64,000 nucleotides of DNA from assembly GCF_032854445.1 (NCBI RefSeq), contig NC_088301.1:26398402-26462401 (forward strand), written 5' to 3'. Both the position numbers and the translations under genes were made by a program. This document shows, piece after piece, positions 60,301 to 64,000 of this stretch; position 1 is the first letter of the stretch, and every line of letters begins with the position of its first letter. Origin of the DNA: Liolophura sinensis. Its lineage: Eukaryota; Mollusca; Polyplacophora; Chitonida; Chitonidae. The notes below the pieces were generated by a model, which saw only the letters and a program-made list of their open reading frames with translations, made no database searches and was not told where the DNA came from.

Positions 60301-62463
60301 AAGGGATATGATCGGCACAAGCACTAAACCTTTTTTATCTATAGTCATAATGATTATGGATTTGTTTATGGTATGACAAACAGAATGGCTGGCTGAGGTA
60401 TCTAAGACCATGAATTCCTAGAGCACTAATGGTGAATCAAAGTGCACAAAACCAGAGCCACATCACCCGCCTTGTCCTCAGTCATTCCTGAGGGTCATCC
60501 TGAAGACAATCTATTTCCATCACCCTCAGAGTGAGTTATCACCATATTCACTCCTAAGGCATCCAAAAGGTAATTTTGGCACGGACAAGATGAAATTGTT
60601 CCAATATTTGTGTCTAGGGAGTGGATATTTTGGTCAGAAGAGTTGAGAGTGTCTCAATCTGTTTTTCTGATCCAGTGCCTCACGTGTGGGCAGCCTTCAC
60701 TCGCCTGGGTGGACATAATGTGTGCATGTCCATCATATCCCAGACAGAGCAGTCTCCCATACCAGCTTTCGGGTATGGGAGAGAGGATTACCATGAAAAA
60801 AAAAACAAACACTGAGCAAACGACAAACCAACAGTTTGACAAAAATTAATTGCTTACGAAAAGCAATCAAATGATACTTTTCTCAACTTCCTCATTTTAA
60901 AATCAACATAAATTCATTTATGCTGATAATCCATTGCATTCTTTGGATATCCTTTTTTTTTTTCAAAGTCTGTAAAGATCAACACAATGTTTATATCGTG
61001 ATAGTTTTTCTGGAAATAAAACTTGTAGAAACTTATTCAAAGACCTGTATTTCCTCTATTCATTTTAGAGAAGCTAGCACTTCATTTAATTTTGAAAGCA
61101 AGAAAGGCATATGTGTACTTCAGATTCGAAAATAATAAATAAAGTAAATGCAAAAAATAGAAATGATAAAAGTATTTTTTCACAGCAAGTATAATGCTCA
61201 GCTGTGATTTGAAATATCAAACACAATTCCATGCTCATTTGGAAAGGATGCAATTTAGATTTCATCCTTTCACTTCCGGACTGATACAGAATGATCTGAG
61301 GCACGTACAAATGAAAAAATTCAATCACCAGAAGGTTTCTGTACACTGTGTAGCCCCCAAATCTTAGAGATTGTTGAAGAGGTAGTGGCAGGTGAAATCT
61401 ACCCATCAACGCTACGAAGCGCTGATGCACAATTTGTTTGTATTTGCAGTCTGACATGATTATTTTTCCATGGCTGTCACGCAAAATATTTGCTGTTTGT
61501 GTTGGATCCAGACAGCCGTGCCAACGCTGGAAAACTTCTTCCTTATTAGCCGTATGCCGTTTACATCGCATCAGCACCTTATGTCTGCAAGAATGGCTTC
61601 TCAATTCCAAGTCACAGCAGCCATTTGCATTAGTGGACAAGAGGAATCAAGCTTGTCACCATGGTAACCAACATGGTTGCTATCTTGGTTACATAATATC
61701 CGACTTGAAGCCTCCAAAAGAACATCTTCAGAAGTCATGCCAAAAGGGCACTGAGTGTCTCTTCTTTCATGGCGGTGAACAGAAAAAAAAGTATTTGTTC
61801 ATGGGACCTGCGAATAACGTGTTGTTGCGGCAGAGGCAGCTGCTCTGCAGTCTAATTACATGTACATTATTGGATGTGCCAACCCAGATATAACCCGAAT
61901 CAACTCATTATTTCAGTAGTTAACATGACAGCTGTGTCCATACCTATGCTATTTATGCAAACTCGTTTGTAATCTATATTACAGTCCCTGTTCTAAAATC
62001 ATTTGGCACACATGGGGAAGGTGACATAGTAAATTAATTTCTCAGAACACCTGACAGTTAAGAAAAACATACTGACAGGAGCAAAGCTGTCAGGTATGAT
62101 TTTCTCTTAATTCAGTTTATGTTCTTGAGTTTCTTTTTTGTCACAGGTAAGGTGGGCTTCTAAAGCATTAGCATGAGGAAAAAAATCTTAGGCTTTTTTT
62201 TTCTTTGAAGAAACATGAGCTATATAATCACTTCATTGCATTGGTTTTCAAAAGGCAAATTTTTCACTTTAAAAATACTGACATCTACCTGAAATGATAA
62301 TTACTGATGAAATCAACAAATATATGCATGACACAGTTACAGTAAAAAGAAAAGAGAAGTGGTTTTCATTTCTGTTCCATATTTTACATTCTATGTCTCT
62401 ATGTTTACAGAAACACAGTGTTTGAAAAAATTACTACATTGTCATCCTAAATGAAGATATTAG
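54353..62463 (-). other. 5' region of the FREM1-like gene, no exon found
   Basis: At least one coding exon with signal peptide must precede the exon ending at 54352. I read the minus strand of this region for the conserved Cys-Lys-Val-Glu-Val and R-V-G-x-L-T-P-Q type segment and did not find it. One SINE head fragment lies at 56235-56345 and an 11-bp-stem hairpin (tctcccatacc/ggtatgggaga) at 60751-60783. Confidence 0.5.
56235..56345 (-). mobile_element. SINE, main family, head fragment
   Basis: Reverse complement of the tRNA-like head: contains gttggacttgaactcattca and ttggtgagaggcttctgcgt. Body and tail are missing, the opposite of the usual 5' truncation. Confidence 0.75.
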
Positions 62464-62791
62464 CAGATGTAATTAACATGTTAATAAAATATTATTTACA
62501 CAATTTTACCAAATCCCACAATTCTCATAAACTATCACACAACTTTAGTTATTATTATAACTAAAATTTTAGTTTTTAGATGCATTATTTTTATCAAATT
62601 TCTGTACATTAATATATAAACTATAATTACCAGATGTAATTAACATGTTCATAAAATATTATTTACACAATTTTACCAAATCCCACAATTCTCATAAACT
62701 ATCACACAACTTTAGTTATTATTATAACTAAAATTTTAGTTTTTAGATGCATAATTTTTATCAAATTTCTGTACATGAATATATAAACTAT
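62464..62791 (+). repeat. Recent 167-bp tandem duplication
   Basis: Unit 62464-62630 begins cagatgtaattaacatgtta and is repeated at 62631-62791 with only a few changes (for example ttaataaaat to ttcataaaat). AT-rich, non-coding, upstream of the FREM1-like exons. The near identity suggests a young duplication or an assembly artefact. Confidence 0.88.
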
Positions 62792-63344
62792 ATTGTTTTA
62801 TATATTCCATTTTTTTTTTTGTTCTACACAAATGTAAACAAATAAAACTGTCACAGATCTTGCAGTTTTAAATTCTCTCACATTTGTGAACACTTTCACA
62901 GCCCCCATCAGACATCAATTTGTACTCCTTAACACTGGTTTAATTAGCGGAAGAGACTCTCAGTGAGAGAGGGTATAAACATCAAACAGCAGCTGTGGGT
63001 AACATGTCATCTCTGCCAGGTACGTGTACCAAAGCACAAGGCTCCCAGCCTGCTATACACACCACTCAGCAATTCTCACATCCAATTCAACAGGTGATCA
63101 CTAAATTTACGGTCTTGTCTTTGGAAGAATATCAATTTTCACTCATACACCACACACGCAGGTGTGTTAGAGAATATCACCATTTGCAAAAACAATCAAT
63201 TTTAAATAAATAATATTCAAAATCTTTCTATAAATGATCTCACAAAATCGTTTTTCAGCTGGTACATTTAAGACCTAACACCTTACTTGAGCCACTAGCT
63301 GGCTTGATCATTTTGCTCGATCATTTTGCTAAAACTGATTTCAA

Positions 63345-63415
63345 TGGGCCAATGAGGTCACAGGTTCAAATCCAGCCCTTGCTGGTTTGCCTGCTGCTTT
63401 AAATCTACAGATTTT
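63345..63415 (+). mobile_element. Possible tRNA-like SINE head fragment
   Basis: Contains cacaggttcaaatccagccc, a good Pol III B box (GGTTCAAATCC), and continues ttgctggtttgcctgctgc, similar to the main SINE family after its B box. No A box or tail. Low certainty. Confidence 0.4.
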
Positions 63416-63722
63416 CAGGTGTCTGGCAAAAGGTGATGGAATATTCCAAGCTATCCAACTTTCTCTATCTATAAACCTCACTACTGTGGTACAAATGTAA
63501 TGTTTTTAAATACTACAACTGTAAGAAACATTCAATCAAAAAATGAACTAACTAATACCTTATCTAATAAGAGGCTAGGTTAGGGGTTTATAAAGCACAT
63601 ATTCCCCTCCCCACCCCCTTCCAATCTTTATTCAGATAATGCAAATACTTTTTAAATCTGGTATTAAAAATGAATAGAGGTAAATCAATATGTTCCTCTA
63701 CATCCTTACTCTTCAAATAATT

Positions 63723-63935
63723 CTATTTATTTATTTATTTGATTGGTGTTTTACGGTGTACAAGAATATTTCACTTATGGCTGACGGCAACCAGCATTGT
63801 CATGGGAGGAAACCAGGCAGAGCCCTTGGGAAACCACGACCATCTGCAGGTTGCTGGCAGACCTTCCCACGTACGGCCAGAGAGGAAGCCAGCATGAGTT
63901 GGACTTGAACTCACAGTGACCGCATTGGTGCAAAT
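63723..63935 (-). mobile_element. SINE, main family, partial
   Basis: Reverse-orientation tail and body: (TTTA)n, gattggtgttttacggtgta, then caggttgctggcagaccttc and the B-box region ttggacttgaactcacagtg. The head is cut near 63935. Confidence 0.85.
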
Positions 63936-64000
63936 GATTCCAACAATACAACATATATGAACGTATGCAGGATGTTGCCTTATAAACATTACTAAAACAT

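Noticed and set aside
61086-61640. 184-codon minus-strand open frame
   Set aside because: No domain, no conserved pattern, AT-rich ends; judged a chance frame.

Overview
The window is animal (metazoan) nuclear DNA, most probably from a mollusc or another lophotrochozoan. It holds two large, multi-exon extracellular-matrix genes with GT-AG introns, tRNA-derived SINEs of a kind I associate with mollusc genomes, palindromic miniature elements and many minisatellites. I see no bacterial operon, CRISPR array, rRNA gene or free-standing tRNA gene. The species call is an inference from repeat style and is not certain.

Region 1 (about 386-21955, + strand): the 3' part of an ADAMTS metalloprotease gene. 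Nineteen exons could be joined by hand with consistent splice sites and phases into one 806-residue open frame ending in a stop. The order is reprolysin catalytic domain (zinc motif split over exons 3/4), disintegrin-like, TSP1, Cys-rich, spacer, four more TSP1 and a C-terminal PLAC domain. This order and the local motifs fit the ADAMTS6/ADAMTS10 group. The signal peptide, prodomain and start of the catalytic domain lie upstream of the window. Its introns hold SINEs, a Crypton-type tyrosine recombinase fragment, long palindromes and minisatellites.

Region 2 (about 21956-28206): the intergenic space between two convergent genes, with two copies of a palindromic MITE-like family and no gene I can support.

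Region 3 (about 28207-54352, - strand): a FREM1-like gene. Nine exons join into a 2063-residue frame: an N-terminal FREM/FRAS module, 12 CSPG repeats, one Calx-beta domain, a very basic linker, a small Cys/Trp cassette and a C-terminal C-type lectin domain. The first coding exon(s) with the signal peptide were not found and probably lie beyond position 64000 or are hidden in 54353-64000. The intron that splits the Calx-beta domain holds most of the tandem arrays.

Region 4 (54353-64000): upstream intron or flank of the FREM1-like gene, with SINE fragments, a recent 167-bp tandem duplication and no convincing exon.

Both proteins act outside the cell. In vertebrates ADAMTS10/6 work in fibrillin microfibril biology and FREM1 in basement-membrane (Fraser complex) adhesion. 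Their adjacency here is tail to tail and need not be functional. The most notable items are the lectin domain that has lost the usual Ca2+/sugar residues next to a lysine/arginine-rich linker, the Crypton remnant, an inverted SINE pair sharing a private deletion, and a 37-bp array that repeats splice-site-like sequence about 17 times.
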